A stretch of DNA of 64,000 nucleotides from Shewanella dokdonensis. Lineage in GTDB: Bacteria > Pseudomonadota > Gammaproteobacteria > Enterobacterales > Shewanellaceae. The DNA lies in assembly GCF_018394335.1 (NCBI RefSeq), contig NZ_CP074572.1, forward strand, positions 124,001 to 188,000, written 5' to 3'. Both the position numbers and the translations under genes were made by a program. Position 1 is the stretch's first letter, and each line of letters begins with the position of its first letter. This document shows positions 41,084 through 51,639 of this stretch, piece after piece. A model generated the notes under the pieces. That model did not search any database, was not told where the DNA came from, and saw only the letters and a program-made list of their open reading frames with translations.

Positions 41084-41170
41084 TTATGTTCCTTTTTTGT
41101 TAACAGAGATTGCTTTAAGCGACTGTACTCGGCACATTGCTTTTCATGATCTATAACGACCAAGAAGGGA

Positions 41171-42933
41171 TTGCAAGTGCAACGATTAAAACCTCGTTGG
41201 CGCCAAGCGCTGTTATTTACCATAACGCTGGTTTCCAGCTTAGTCAGCGGAGTGATTTCGCCTGCGGCCATCGCGGCGCAGGATATTTCTATATACAGCG
41301 GCATGGCCACCGCCCGCCCAGTGTGGGCCAAACAGGGGATGGTGGCCAGTCAGGAAGCGCTGGCATCACAAGTGGGGGTCGATATTCTGAAGCAAGGCGG
41401 TAATGCGGTAGACGCTGCCATTGCCACCGCTTACGCCTTAGCGGTGACCTTCCCAGAAGCTGGCAATATCGGTGGTGGCGGTTTTATGCTGATCCACCTC
41501 GCCAACAGCAATAAAGATATCGCCATCGACTACCGCGAAGTTGCCCCGCTTAAAGCGCATCGGGATATTTTTCTGGATAAACATGGCAATGCCGATCCCA
41601 AACTCAGTCAGGAACACGGGCTCGCGGTTGGCGTTCCCGGCACCGTGATGGGCATGGAACTGGCGCGCAAAAAATATGGCACCATGAGTCGGCAGCAGTT
41701 ATTAGCGCCAGCGATTAAACTGGCCAAAGAAGGTTACGCGGTAACACCGGACTTGGCCGAATCGCTGACAGAACTAAAAGACTACATCAGCCAATGGCCC
41801 AGTTCCCGAGCGATTTTTTACAAAGCCGATGGCAGCAACTACGCGCCGGGCGAATGGTTTAAACAGCCAGAATTAGCGCATTCGCTGGCGTTAATTGCAG
41901 AAAAAGGCGTAGCGGGTTTCTACCAAGGAGAAACGGCAGAAAAGCTGGTGACGGCCATTCAACAAGCCGGTGGCGTGATGAGCTTGGCCGATTTGCAGCA
42001 GTATCAAGTGTACGAGCGCACGCCAGTTAGCGGCAACTACCGCGGCTATCAGGTGATCTCCATGCCGCCACCCTCTTCTGGTGGCATCCATCTGATTGAA
42101 ATTTTGAATATTCTGGAAAACTTTCCGATTGGCGAATTGGGACACAACAGTGCCGCGACAATTCACCTGATGGCTGAAGCGATGAAACAGGCTTATGCCG
42201 ATCGCAGTGAATATCTGGGCGACCCGGCATTTGTAAACGTGCCCGTTGCCGCGCTTACCAGTAAAGCCTATGCCAAAGCGATTGCCGAGCGAATTACCCC
42301 AGACAAGGTGGTGCCTTCCAGTGATATCGCACCTGGCAAGTTAGCGCCCTATGAAAGCGACCAGACCACCCATTTTTCGGTCGTCGACCAATGGGGTAAT
42401 GCGGTTTCCAACACCTACACGCTTAATTTTAGCTACGGTAATGGTCTAGTCGCCAAAGGTACGGGGATCCTGCTCAATAACGAAATGGATGATTTTTCGG
42501 CCAAGCCCGGCGTTCCCAACGGTTATGGTTTGGTGGGCGGTGATGCCAATGCCGTGGCCGCCAAGAAACGGCCGCTAAGTTCGATGACCCCCACCATTAT
42601 TACCAAAGATGGCCAACTGTTTATGGTGACAGGTAGCCCTGGCGGCGCCCGCATTATCACTACCGTGCTGCAAATCGTCATGAATGTGATTGATCATCAT
42701 ATGAATATCGCCGAAGCCACCGCTGCGCCACGGATACATCATCAATGGCTGCCGGATGAAATCCGTGTAGAAAAAGCCTGAATCTGGACACCATCCGCCT
42801 GCTGCAACAGATGGGTTACACGATCAGTGTTAAACCCGCGATGGGCAGCACCCAGACCATTATGGTTAGCGATGATGGCCGTTACGGTGCATCTGATCCA
42901 CGCTACGCCAATAGTGGCGCTGTGGGTTATTAA
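41171..42933 (+). CDS. ggt: Gamma-glutamyltransferase (frameshifted near 3' end)
   Basis: Periplasmic Ntn-hydrolase that cleaves gamma-glutamyl bonds, for example in glutathione; about 587 aa. The signal peptide ends near SPAAIAAQ. The precursor is predicted to self-cleave before Thr399 in QTTHFSVVDQWGNAVS, the nucleophile of the small subunit. The oxyanion region GSPGGARIITTV is present. The five-A run at 42771-42775 breaks the frame; a sixth A gives VEKSLNLDTIRLLQQMGY, ending GAVGY at 42933. A strong terminator follows. Confidence 0.94.
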
Positions 42934-42948
42934 TCCGCGCAACGCAAA

Positions 42949-42972
42949 ACGCCCATCGTCAGCGATGGGCGT
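42949..42972 (+). terminator. Terminator after ggt
   Basis: Perfect 10-bp stem ACGCCCATCG/CGATGGGCGT with loop TCAG, 15 nt after the corrected ggt stop. The following sequence is CTCACTGC, so the T tract is poor, but the hairpin is strong. Confidence 0.7.
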
Positions 42973-43102
42973 CTCACTGCGGTCATCAGGTAAATCCTGT
43001 TTGCTCCCCTAACCCGCCGTTGGTTAACGGTGTTTCTGCATGCACTGCATAAAACAGCGTTAACAGCGCTGCGAGCCTAGGTCAGCCCAGCAACCACCAG
43101 CC

Positions 43103-44758
43103 TCAGTTTTTCTGGTACACCCGCTCACCCGCTATCCAAGTGGATAACACTTGGGTTTTCCAGATATCACTTTCCGGCACGGTAAAAATGTCTTGATCCA
43201 CCAGAATAAAATCCGCCCATTTGCCCGGAGTTAAGCTGCCAATTTTGTGCTCCATATGCGCGCCATAGGCGGCATCTTCAGTAAACCCTTTAAACGCCTG
43301 CAACCGCGTCATTTTCTGCTCTGGATACCAGCCATTTAGCGGTTGGTTGTTACGATCCTGACGTGTAACCGCTGCATGTAAACCGTAAAAGGGGTTAGCC
43401 AGCTCCACCGGAAAATCTGAACCTAGCGGCATATGTACCCCACTTTGCAACAGCGTATGCCAAGCATAAGCGCCAACCATGCGCGCTTTACCGAGACGGG
43501 CCTCGGCCATATTCATGTCACTGGTAGCATGGGTGGGCTGCATTGAGGGTAAGATCCCGAGTTGGGCAAATTTCGCCAGATCGTCAGGGGCAATCACCTG
43601 CGCATGTTCAACTCGGTTACGCAACTCGCGACCACCAATGGTGGCAAAGGTGTCAGCAAACTGTTGCAATGCCAAGTGATTAGCACGATCGCCAATGGCA
43701 TGGATATTCAACTGAAACCCAGCCCCGATGATCTGATTAAACAGCGGCTTGAACTGTTCAGGCTCAGTCACCATCAACCCTTGCTGATGTGGTGCATCGT
43801 GATAGGGTGCCAACATCGCTGCACCGCGACTGCCTAACGCACCATCAGCGAAGACTTTAACGCTGCGGATCACCAGAGAATCATCGGCGCTATATATCGG
43901 GCCATTGGCCAACAGCTTGGGCAGATCTGGGTCGGTTGCCGCCACCATGGCATAGATACGCAGCGGCAACTGCTTGGCAACCGCTCGCGCCAAGTAGAAG
44001 TCATAAACATCATGACCTATGCCCGCATCCTGCATAGCGGTGATCCCCAAGGACAACAGATGCGGCGCCGCAGCATCCAACATCAACTGAAACTGTTTTG
44101 GCCCATCTTTAGGCATCACTTGATTGACCAGTTCCATGGCGTTATCTACCAGCACGCCGGTCGCATTGCCCGCGGCATCTCTGACAATCTGTCCGCCAGC
44201 TGGATTGGGGGTATTGCGGTCGATCCCGGTAGCGGTCAACGCTTTACTGTTCAGCCATACGGCATGCCCATCCACCCGGGACAACACTACCGGACGCTCA
44301 CGCATGGCTTGGTCCAGCATTTTAGCGGTCGGAAACTGCCTATCGGCCCATAACTCCTGATTCCAACCACTCCCCGTTAACCAGGGTTGTTGTGGATGTG
44401 TTGCCGCATATGCCGCCACCCGCTGAGCCGCCGCAGCAGCACTGGCACTATCCCGCACATCCACTTGTAGCAGCGAAGCGCCCAACATCAGCAGATGTCC
44501 GTGGGCATCAATTAAGCCAGGCAACATCACTTGCTGTTTACCATCAACCTTTATTGCATCCCGTGGCACCGAGCGAGGATCCAACGCCGCTATTTTGCCG
44601 TCCGCAATTAACGCTTGCTGAAATTGCAGCAAGCTTCCCTTGTCATCCAATGTGTAACCTTTCACATTGGTGATCAGTGTCGTGGCCGCTTGCGCCGCCG
44701 AGGTTATCAGCGCGAAACCCAGAGTTCCCAGTAGCGCCCATTGCTTATGATTCATCAC
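43103..44758 (-). CDS. Exported amidohydrolase family 3 protein (YtcJ-like)
   Basis: Metal-dependent hydrolase of 551 aa. The signal peptide (LLGTLGFALITSAAQA) has a cleavage site after AQA. The metal-binding pattern of amidohydrolases is present: LIDAHGHLLMLG, RVDGHAVWLNS, NIHAIGDRANHLAL and LGSDFPVEL. A final EHKIGSLTPGKWADFILVD closes the second beta domain. The substrate is unknown; the family acts on amide or other C-N bonds. The frame is intact. Confidence 0.87.
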   Translation of the reverse strand: MMNHKQWALLGTLGFALITSAAQAATTLITNVKGYTLDDKGSLLQFQQALIADGKIAALDPRSVPRDAIKVDGKQQVMLPGLIDAHGHLLMLGASLLQVDVRDSASAAAAAQRVAAYAATHPQQPWLTGSGWNQELWADRQFPTAKMLDQAMRERPVVLSRVDGHAVWLNSKALTATGIDRNTPNPAGGQIVRDAAGNATGVLVDNAMELVNQVMPKDGPKQFQLMLDAAAPHLLSLGITAMQDAGIGHDVYDFYLARAVAKQLPLRIYAMVAATDPDLPKLLANGPIYSADDSLVIRSVKVFADGALGSRGAAMLAPYHDAPHQQGLMVTEPEQFKPLFNQIIGAGFQLNIHAIGDRANHLALQQFADTFATIGGRELRNRVEHAQVIAPDDLAKFAQLGILPSMQPTHATSDMNMAEARLGKARMVGAYAWHTLLQSGVHMPLGSDFPVELANPFYGLHAAVTRQDRNNQPLNGWYPEQKMTRLQAFKGFTEDAAYGAHMEHKIGSLTPGKWADFILVDQDIFTVPESDIWKTQVLSTWIAGERVYQKN

Positions 44759-45278
44759 AGCTCCCGAATGACGATTAATGGTATTGGCATACAGCAGTCT
44801 TGCCTGATATTTCGAGGGATAAGGGAATAACCTAGGTGCATCCGCTCAGTGCTAAAAACTCTGACGAATTAGCCTAAAGAGCGCAATCGTTAACGCGGGG
44901 AACGCAGAAATTATCGATAACCGTCGGCATATTCTGCAATTAGCAAGCGAAAAAACTTAATGACATTAGCGTTTTATAAATAGCTCGCCATTCTGCGACA
45001 GTAATTTGTGGGACGCTAACACCTGAGACAGCGACAGTTTTACCGCTTTTTTACCAGCCGTTTGTGAATTAACACCGTAATGTGCTGCAGTGATAGTCAT
45101 TAGATTCGCGTCACCGCTACATAAAAGCCGCATTCGGGACTCGCGGTAACCTTCTCCCAACGCGAAGCCGCCAACAACTCCCCGTTTATCATGGGTGGTT
45201 TTTAGCAGTGGCTTCAACGTTGATCTATCCATAAAAAAACAGGCCGAAGTGGCCTGTTTTTTTATGATGCAACCGCAG
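44759..45278. other. Largely non-coding interval between the amidohydrolase and ribA genes
   Basis: Contains the strong hairpin at 45231-45265. A minus-strand ORF of about 88 codons (from 45232) is open, but it has no family resemblance and begins at the hairpin edge, so I do not call it a gene. No other element was recognised. Confidence 0.5.
45231..45265. terminator. Strong bidirectional terminator after ribA
   Basis: A 15-bp perfect stem ATAAAAAAACAGGCC/GGCCTGTTTTTTTAT with loop GAAGT. Seven A on one side and seven T on the other make it a good terminator in both directions. It lies 13 nt after the corrected ribA stop. Confidence 0.9.
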
Positions 45279-45892
45279 TTAATCCTGGTGTTCCTCAAAA
45301 TAGGAATCTGGGATTAAATGGCCTAATTCGTGTGACTTGGTTTTCAGATAAAACTCGTTATAACGGTTTTTACCGACCTGCAATGGCACACGTTCTACGA
45401 CTTCTACCCCGATATCTTGCATCGCTTTCATTTTTCGGGGTTGTTGGTCATCAGTCGCACTCTATGCACACCAATTTTTTCCAGCATAGGGGCAATCATA
45501 TCGTACTTGCGCATATCCGCCGGAAACCCGAGTTGCTCATTGGCTTCAACGGTATTGGCTCCGAGATCCTGCAACGCATAGGCACGGATTTTGTTCAGCA
45601 GACCAATACCACGCCCTTCTTGGCGTAAATACAAAATAAAACCTCGACCTTCGGCCGCAATATTTTGCATAGCGGTCTGCAATTGAAAACCACAGTCACA
45701 ACGTAGGCTAAAGAGTGCATCGCCTGTCAGGCATTCGGAATGAATACGTCCGAGCATGGGTTCATCGGCATTCAGTTCACCAAAGGTCAACGCCACATGT
45801 TCTTTGCCGGTCTCGCTGTCTTCAAAGCCGTGCATGGCGAAAATGCCCCAAGGAGTGGGCAACTTGGCAGTGGCGATATATTTAATTGACAT
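45279..45892 (-). CDS. ribA: GTP cyclohydrolase II (frameshifted here)
   Basis: First enzyme of riboflavin synthesis, opening GTP to a diaminopyrimidine; about 204 aa. Zinc ligands are in [17 protein letters not shown], and the catalytic region [22 protein letters not shown] follows. The four-G run at 45437-45440 breaks the frame; one added base gives [23 protein letters not shown] and a stop at 45279-45281. The family needs this C-terminal third, so the short open frame is not a real end. No FMN riboswitch was seen upstream. Confidence 0.93.
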
Positions 45893-46175
45893 GGATTAAC
45901 CTTAACTACTGCGCTCAGTTCATGAGACGGTTAATGTCTCTCGTTGATGAGACTTACAATACATTGATTCAGGCGGGCCATTTTAGGCTGTTTCACGACG
46001 GATCGGAATACCTGGCGCCCAGGGCGCGTAATAGCCGAGATAACACTGCCAGGTGATGACCGTTAACTGAATCTGCTGGCTCGGCAGTATAGCAACTTCC
46101 GGCAACAGCGGCAGTGTTTTGCAGACGCAAAAAATGAAGTTTATTGTTCGATATAACCGATTAAACTCAGAATGC
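45893..46175. other. Intergenic region between nrdG and ribA
   Basis: Contains a short inverted repeat (GAGAC ... GTCTC) upstream of ribA. I see no ORF, no riboswitch-like sequence and no clear terminator for nrdG. Confidence 0.4.
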
Positions 46176-46649
46176 TCACGGATGTTCGTGCAGATGATGC
46201 ACTATCTGGTTGCTGGAACCACGATACAAGAGTGATGGATCAGCCAGAGACTGTTCAAACTTACCGTCTATCAACACGTCGATATATGGCAGAACCGCCC
46301 GTTGTGCCGCCGATAATTCGCCGAGTTTGTAACCCGTCCACAGCCAGATATCCTTACCTGCACACTCTTGCCGAACCCGTTTCACTAACTGCAGCACTGC
46401 CGGAACATTGCCGGGGAATAACGGATCGCCACCAGACAAAGACAAGCCGCGACGATGAATACGGCTATCGTTTAAGTCTTTAATAATCTGATCTTCCATT
46501 GACTGATCAAACAGATGACCGGAGCGTGGATCCCATGTGGACTGGTTATAACAGCCGCGACATTGATGTTCACAGCCAGCCACAAACAGCGTACAGCGCG
46601 TCCCTGGCCCATTAATTACATCAACCTGATAATAACGATGATAATTCAT
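46176..46649 (-). CDS. nrdG: Anaerobic ribonucleotide reductase activating protein
   Basis: Radical SAM enzyme, 157 aa, that installs the glycyl radical on NrdD. The CxxxCxxC cluster motif is seen as GCEHQCRGCYNQ near residue 26, and the SAM-binding GGD motif follows in LSLSGGDPLF. The length matches E. coli NrdG. It follows nrdD by 45 nt in the same direction and is probably co-transcribed from the anaerobic promoter near 48.9 kb. Confidence 0.95.
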   Translation of the reverse strand: MNYHRYYQVDVINGPGTRCTLFVAGCEHQCRGCYNQSTWDPRSGHLFDQSMEDQIIKDLNDSRIHRRGLSLSGGDPLFPGNVPAVLQLVKRVRQECAGKDIWLWTGYKLGELSAAQRAVLPYIDVLIDGKFEQSLADPSLLYRGSSNQIVHHLHEHP

Positions 46650-46694
46650 GATAGTTGCCCTCTAGTGCGCCCCAACGGGCGCACCTGTGCCGAC

Positions 46695-48812
46695 TCAGAG
46701 ATGTTTAACGCGGCGTTTAACTTCTTCCTGTTTCCCTTGGTTAAACGGACGGGCATCTGGGCTCCCCAAGTAACCACATACGCGGCGGATAACCGAAACT
46801 CGGGCAGGATCATGATTACCGCACTTAGGACATACAAAGCCTTTACTGGTACAACTGAATTCACCAGTAAAGCCACAGTCGTAGCATTCATCTATTGGCG
46901 TATTGGTGCCATAGTAGGGAACGCGGCTGTAACTGTAGTCCCAAACATTTTCCAGCGCTTCCTTGTTATGCTGCATGTTCGGGTATTCACCATAACAGAT
47001 GAAACCGCCGTTAGAGACTTCAGGATAAGGCTGTTCAAAGTCGATTTTATCGTAAGGGTTAACGGACTTTTCCACATCCAGATGAAAACTGTTGGTGTAG
47101 TATCCCTTGTCAGTTACCCCAGGCACCAATCCAAATTCTTTGGCATCCAACTTAGCAAAACGGTTACAGAGGTTTTCACTAGGAGTGGCATACAAGCTGA
47201 AACCATAGCCAGTTTCCTCTTTCCAGCGCACGGTAGCCGCTTTCAGATAAGCGACGATGTTTACCGCCTTCTGCCGCAACTGTTCACTGTCATAAACGTG
47301 GGTTTCAGTGCCATAGAGCGCGTTGATCGCTTCATGAACCCCGATATAACCCAGTGAAATAGAGGCGCGGCCATTCTTGAAGATATCGGCGATGTTGTCA
47401 TCTGCCTTCAAACGCACACCACAGGCACCTTCCATATACAGGATTGGAGCTACCCGTGCTTTGACATTTTTCAAGCGTTCAATACGGGTATCCAGCGCTT
47501 TGCGGGCAATCGCCAGCCGTTGATCCAGGATCCGATAAAAGGCCTTTTCATCGCCTTTCGCTTCCAGAGCAATACGCGGCAGATTAAGGCTGACCACGCC
47601 GAGGTTATTGCGGCCTTCATGCTGCAACTGACCATCCTGTTCGTAAGCACCAAGAAAACTGCGACATCCCATAGGCGTTTTGAAGGATCCGGTCACCCGC
47701 ACCACTTCGTCGTAGTTCAGGATATCTGGATACATCCGCAGCGTAGAGCAACGCAGCGCTAACTGTTTTACATCATAGTTGCAGTCGCCGGGCTTATGAT
47801 TGACACCATCGCGGATGGCAAATACCAGTTTCGGGAATACTGCAGTCTTATGATTCTTGCCTAAGCCTTCCATCCGAATTTTCAGGATTGACTGTTGGAT
47901 TAAACGTGACTGCCAGCTAGTACCCAAACCAAACCCTAAGGTCACAAAAGGTGTCTGACCGTTAGCGGTGTGTAGTGTGTTGACTTCATATTCCAAAGAC
48001 TGGAAAGCATCGTGACACTCTTTCTCGGTGCGTTCTTCCGCGTAGGCAGCCGCATTTTCGATGCCCCACTGCTGCGCAACATCCATATGTTTTTCATAAC
48101 TTTTTGTCACAAATGGTGCCAGTACTTCATCAATGCGATTGATGGTAGTACCACCATAAATATGACTAGCCACCTGAGCAATAATCTGTGCCGTCACCGC
48201 GGTAGCTGTAGAGATGGATTTAGGGGTTTCAATTTCCGCATTGCCCATCTTGAAACCGTGGTTCAGCATGCCGCCCAGATCGATCAACATACAGTTGAAC
48301 ATAGGGAAGAAAGGCGCATAGTCCAGGTCGTGATAATGGATTTCACCGCGTTCATGAGCGTCAACCACATCTTTTGGCAGAATATGATGTTTGGCATAGT
48401 GTTTGGCCACAATCCCGGCCAGCAAGTCGCGCTGGGTTGGAATGACCTTCGCGTCTTTATTAGCGTTTTCGTTAAGCAGCGAAGTATTGGTCTGTTCCAC
48501 CAGTCCGCGGATTTCTAGACTCAGTTTACTGCCGGTTTCACGGCAGATGTCACGGTCGTGACGGTATTCGATATAAGCTCGGGCAACAGCTTTATAGGGG
48601 CCATCCATCAGCAGGTTTTCAACCCGATCCTGCAATTCCTGAATAGCAACGTCCTGTTTCTCTTTTACTGCCGCAGAGACAACTGCCGCAACAGTTGCTG
48701 CATAGTCAACATCGTTAATACCACAGTGCGTCGAGGCTGCCAGCACCGCATCACGGATTCTATTTTCATCGAACTGAGTACGGCACCCATCCCTCTTTAT
48801 CACTACTGGCAT
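46695..48812 (-). CDS. nrdD: Anaerobic ribonucleoside-triphosphate reductase
   Basis: Class III reductase that makes dNTPs without oxygen; about 705 aa. An N-terminal ATP cone (VVIKRDGCRTQFDENRIRDAV) precedes the glycyl radical barrel. The C-terminus has the zinc site cysteines (CYDCGFTGEFSC, CPKCGNH) and the radical glycine region RVCGYLGSP. I use the ATG at 48812 because GGAG lies nine bases before it; a GTG lies at 48821. FNR-type and NrdR-type sites lie upstream. Confidence 0.95.
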   Translation of the reverse strand: MPVVIKRDGCRTQFDENRIRDAVLAASTHCGINDVDYAATVAAVVSAAVKEKQDVAIQELQDRVENLLMDGPYKAVARAYIEYRHDRDICRETGSKLSLEIRGLVEQTNTSLLNENANKDAKVIPTQRDLLAGIVAKHYAKHHILPKDVVDAHERGEIHYHDLDYAPFFPMFNCMLIDLGGMLNHGFKMGNAEIETPKSISTATAVTAQIIAQVASHIYGGTTINRIDEVLAPFVTKSYEKHMDVAQQWGIENAAAYAEERTEKECHDAFQSLEYEVNTLHTANGQTPFVTLGFGLGTSWQSRLIQQSILKIRMEGLGKNHKTAVFPKLVFAIRDGVNHKPGDCNYDVKQLALRCSTLRMYPDILNYDEVVRVTGSFKTPMGCRSFLGAYEQDGQLQHEGRNNLGVVSLNLPRIALEAKGDEKAFYRILDQRLAIARKALDTRIERLKNVKARVAPILYMEGACGVRLKADDNIADIFKNGRASISLGYIGVHEAINALYGTETHVYDSEQLRQKAVNIVAYLKAATVRWKEETGYGFSLYATPSENLCNRFAKLDAKEFGLVPGVTDKGYYTNSFHLDVEKSVNPYDKIDFEQPYPEVSNGGFICYGEYPNMQHNKEALENVWDYSYSRVPYYGTNTPIDECYDCGFTGEFSCTSKGFVCPKCGNHDPARVSVIRRVCGYLGSPDARPFNQGKQEEVKRRVKHL

Positions 48813-48839
48813 GATTTTCACTCCATTTTCTCGTTGTTA

Positions 48840-48855
48840 TCACCATATATAGTGC
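48840..48855 (-). promoter_or_regulatory. NrdR box 1
   Basis: TCACCATATATAGTGC on the plus strand, near the NrdR consensus ACACTATATMTTGTGT. It is a palindrome with CAC and GTG ends, inside the predicted nrdD leader. Confidence 0.75.
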
Positions 48856-48869
48856 TCATTTTTTAGCTA

Positions 48870-48885
48870 AACACTACATGTGGTA
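48870..48885 (-). promoter_or_regulatory. NrdR box 2
   Basis: AACACTACATGTGGTA, a second copy of the same pattern. Centres of the two boxes are 30 bp apart, about three helical turns, as expected for paired NrdR sites. It overlaps the predicted transcription start of nrdD. Confidence 0.72.
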
Positions 48886-48915
48886 AGATTAGGCTACAAA
48901 ACGCCTAGGGAGATA

Positions 48916-48929
48916 TTGATCTGGATCAT
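48916..48929 (-). promoter_or_regulatory. FNR/EtrA site of the nrdDG promoter
   Basis: TTGATCTGGATCAT fits the FNR consensus TTGAT-N4-ATCAA with one mismatch. A TAATCT -10-like hexamer on the minus strand (48891-48886) puts the start near 48880, so the site would sit at about -41.5, the position for activation. Confidence 0.82.
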
Positions 48930-49059
48930 GTAAAAGGATGGCTTTCGCGACTTGATAAAAATTGTTGTTGAGGCCCGCCGATTGTGACCAATTGCTACTT
49001 GACCAAGGGGACAGTCAGCGATAGTGACGCAAAAAAGACGAAATATATGTGATAAAAAA

Positions 49060-49092
49060 CACAACAGTCAGCCTTCTTAACTGACTGTTGTG
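49060..49092 (-). terminator. Terminator after the patatin-like gene
   Basis: A 12-bp perfect stem CACAACAGTCAG/CTGACTGTTGTG with a 9-nt loop, followed on the minus strand by TTTTTTATC. It is 15 nt after the stop of the patatin-like gene. Confidence 0.88.
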
Positions 49093-49107
49093 CCATGGTA
49101 TAACGCT

Positions 49108-50067
49108 TTAGCACTCGCCTAATACCGCATCAATCAGATGAGCTGACTGCTTCACCGCATTTTCGCCAGCGGCAATGGCCTCGGCAGCACGATGAAACTC
49201 CATGGTGCCGATATCCGATACCTTGGGCAGCACACAGATATCTGGCGGATCGCCCACTAATCGCGCACGTTTATGGCGCTGTTCCAAGATATCCATCGAT
49301 TGCGACATCACAGCCAACATGCCGGGTTCGGTTTTATTTCCCAGTGAGAATTTATTGGTCAGGCCAGCGATATAGTCCTTCCCTTTGGCCAACAGATCCA
49401 TAAATCCTGACTCATTATGATTGCCAGCTTTCATGGCGGTCGTGATCACCTCTTCTTGCAGCGCTTTATTACTCTGTACATTCACAGGCAAGACTTGCAG
49501 TTTTTCACGGCGGTGCCCATGCAAATCAACACCGATGACCACCTGGCAGCCCATTGCCCTAGCAACCGACACCGGAATAGGATTCACCACGGCGCCATCC
49601 ACCAACCAACGTTTTCCTTGGCGGACGGGTGACATAAAGCCCGGCATTGAGCAGGAAGCGCGCACCGCCTGCCGCAAATCGCCATTACGAAACCATACCT
49701 CTTGCCCAGAATACAGATCCGTAGCAACGGCGATGAAAGGTTTCTTCAAATCTTCAATCAATAAATCGCCAATCCGACTTTGAATGGCATCAAACACTTT
49801 ATCGCCACTGATAAGTCCGCCACGGCGCCAACTGATATCCATCAAGCCAAGGACGTCCCAACTGGAGAAACTGCACACCCACTCTTCCAGCTCGTCCAGC
49901 CGGTTATTGGCATATGCTGCCCCAACCAGCGCGCCAACAGAACAACCAGCAATCTTTTGTGGATAGATCCCCATACCGGCCAAGCCTTTGAGCACACCAA
50001 TATGAGCCCAACCTTTAGCGGCCCCACTGCCCAGCGCAATACCTATGATGGGTGAACCGTTTTCCAT
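49108..50067 (-). CDS. Patatin-like phospholipase (RssA-like)
   Basis: Cytosolic serine acyl hydrolase, about 319 aa. The oxyanion loop GSGAAKGWAHIG, nucleophile elbow GCSVG and catalytic aspartate motif DGAVVNPIP are all present. This is the Ser-Asp dyad arrangement of the patatin family. I start at MENGSPIIGIALGSG (50067), although the frame is open to 50121. The physiological lipid substrate is unknown. A good terminator follows. Confidence 0.88.
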   Translation of the reverse strand: MENGSPIIGIALGSGAAKGWAHIGVLKGLAGMGIYPQKIAGCSVGALVGAAYANNRLDELEEWVCSFSSWDVLGLMDISWRRGGLISGDKVFDAIQSRIGDLLIEDLKKPFIAVATDLYSGQEVWFRNGDLRQAVRASCSMPGFMSPVRQGKRWLVDGAVVNPIPVSVARAMGCQVVIGVDLHGHRREKLQVLPVNVQSNKALQEEVITTAMKAGNHNESGFMDLLAKGKDYIAGLTNKFSLGNKTEPGMLAVMSQSMDILEQRHKRARLVGDPPDICVLPKVSDIGTMEFHRAAEAIAAGENAVKQSAHLIDAVLGEC

Positions 50068-50257
50068 CTCTGTGTTTCTCCCCTTTGGCAATGACTTATC
50101 CAAGGTAACATTTACATCCATTCTATCGGGGCGATAAAAACAAACTCAAGCATATCGACATAGACAGCAGAAAATTCCAGGAGAACGCACATGAAAACTG
50201 CCCAATACCATAAAAACCGTTATAATATGCGCCCGCTGAATTTTATGGAGACAACCT

Positions 50258-51603
50258 TTGCAATTTTCCGATTTTTCGTTGGATAAACGCCTGCTGCAAT
50301 CCCTGAAACATCTGGGAATTGATCAGCCGACTGAGATCCAGGCAAGCGCTATTCCGGTGGCGCTGGCAGGACGTGATCTGATGGCGTCATCCAAAACCGG
50401 CTCAGGGAAAACCCTGGCGTTTCTGCTGCCGGCATTGCAAAGGCTGATGTCTACCCGAGCGCTCAGCAAACAAGACCCGCGCGTATTGATCCTGTTGCCT
50501 ACCCGTGAATTGGCCAATCAGGTGTACAGCCAGCTACGGCTATTGGTAGCCAACACCCAGTACAAAGCGGTCAGTATTCTGGGGGCGAGAATTTCAATGA
50601 TCAGGCCAAGGCGCTGGCCAAAAATCCTCATATCATAGTGGCAACACCGGGCCGTATTGCAGATCATCTGCAACAACATCATCTTTACCTTAATGGTTTG
50701 GAACTGCTGATCCTCGATGAAGCCGATCGGATGTTAGACTTGGGATTTGCATCGCAATTGCGGGCAATTCATCAGGCAGCCAATCACCGTCGGCGGCAGA
50801 CCTTGATGTTTTCAGCCACGCTGGATCACGATGATATTCACGAACTGGCGGCAGAATTACTGAATACGCCTGAACATGTCGCCATTGGCTCCAGTCACGA
50901 GACCCACCAGGATATTCATCAGCGCGTATATCTTTGTGACCATCTGGATCATAAAGAAGCGCTGCTGTTGGCACTGCTCAAAACCGGGTCACACAAACAG
51001 ATTATGATTTTTACCGCCACTCGTGATGATACCGATAGATTGGCGACTAAACTGAATCAACAAGGCTACTCGGCAACAGCACTCAGTGGCGAACTGAAAC
51101 AAGCGCAACGTAATCAGATTATGGATCAGTTCAGCCGTGGTCAGCAGCAAATTCTGGTCACCACAGATGTAGCTTCCCGTGGACTGGATCTGCTTAACGT
51201 ATCGTTAGTGATCAACTTCGATATGCCCAAGTTTGCTGAAGAATATGTGCATCGTATTGGCCGCACCGGGCGCGCTGGCGCTAAAGGCGATGCGATATCA
51301 CTGGTGGGTCCCAAAGACTGGGTGGCTTATACCCGCGTGATCGCATTTCTGGCACAAGCACCAGAAACTGCCGTGATAGCGGGATTGGAACCAACATTTA
51401 CAGGGCTGGCGCCGAAACGGCCACAGCACAAACGTCGTGTTGCCAGCAAAGCTACCGCCAAACCGGATACCCTAGCTAAAAAGCGGCGTAACCCGCAGGC
51501 TCGCGATAAGCGTTTCCTAACAGCAGTAGATGCTGGGGATACACCAATGCGCCGAAAATCGCTACCGGTACAGCCAACAAATACTGACGAATCAGAAGAG
51601 TAA
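50258..51603 (+). CDS. DEAD-box RNA helicase (frameshifted here)
   Basis: ATP-dependent RNA helicase of about 448 aa. The Q motif (FSLDKRLLQSLKHLGIDQPTEIQ), motif I SKTGSGKT, PTRELA, ATPGR, DEAD, SAT and HRIGRTGR are present in order. A basic C-terminal tail follows. The five-G run at 50581-50585 breaks the frame; a sixth G gives ILGGENFNDQAKALAKNPHI. The start is a TTG (50258) with GGAG upstream. It resembles the SrmB/RhlE group, but I do not assign a symbol. Confidence 0.88.
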
Positions 51604-51639
51604 TGCGGCGATAAGCCGACAATCAATGCAAGGATATTT

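Noticed and set aside
44966..45298. A 110-codon minus-strand ORF
   Set aside because: It runs through the ribA terminator hairpin and has no family resemblance; the shorter version from 45232 is equally unsupported.
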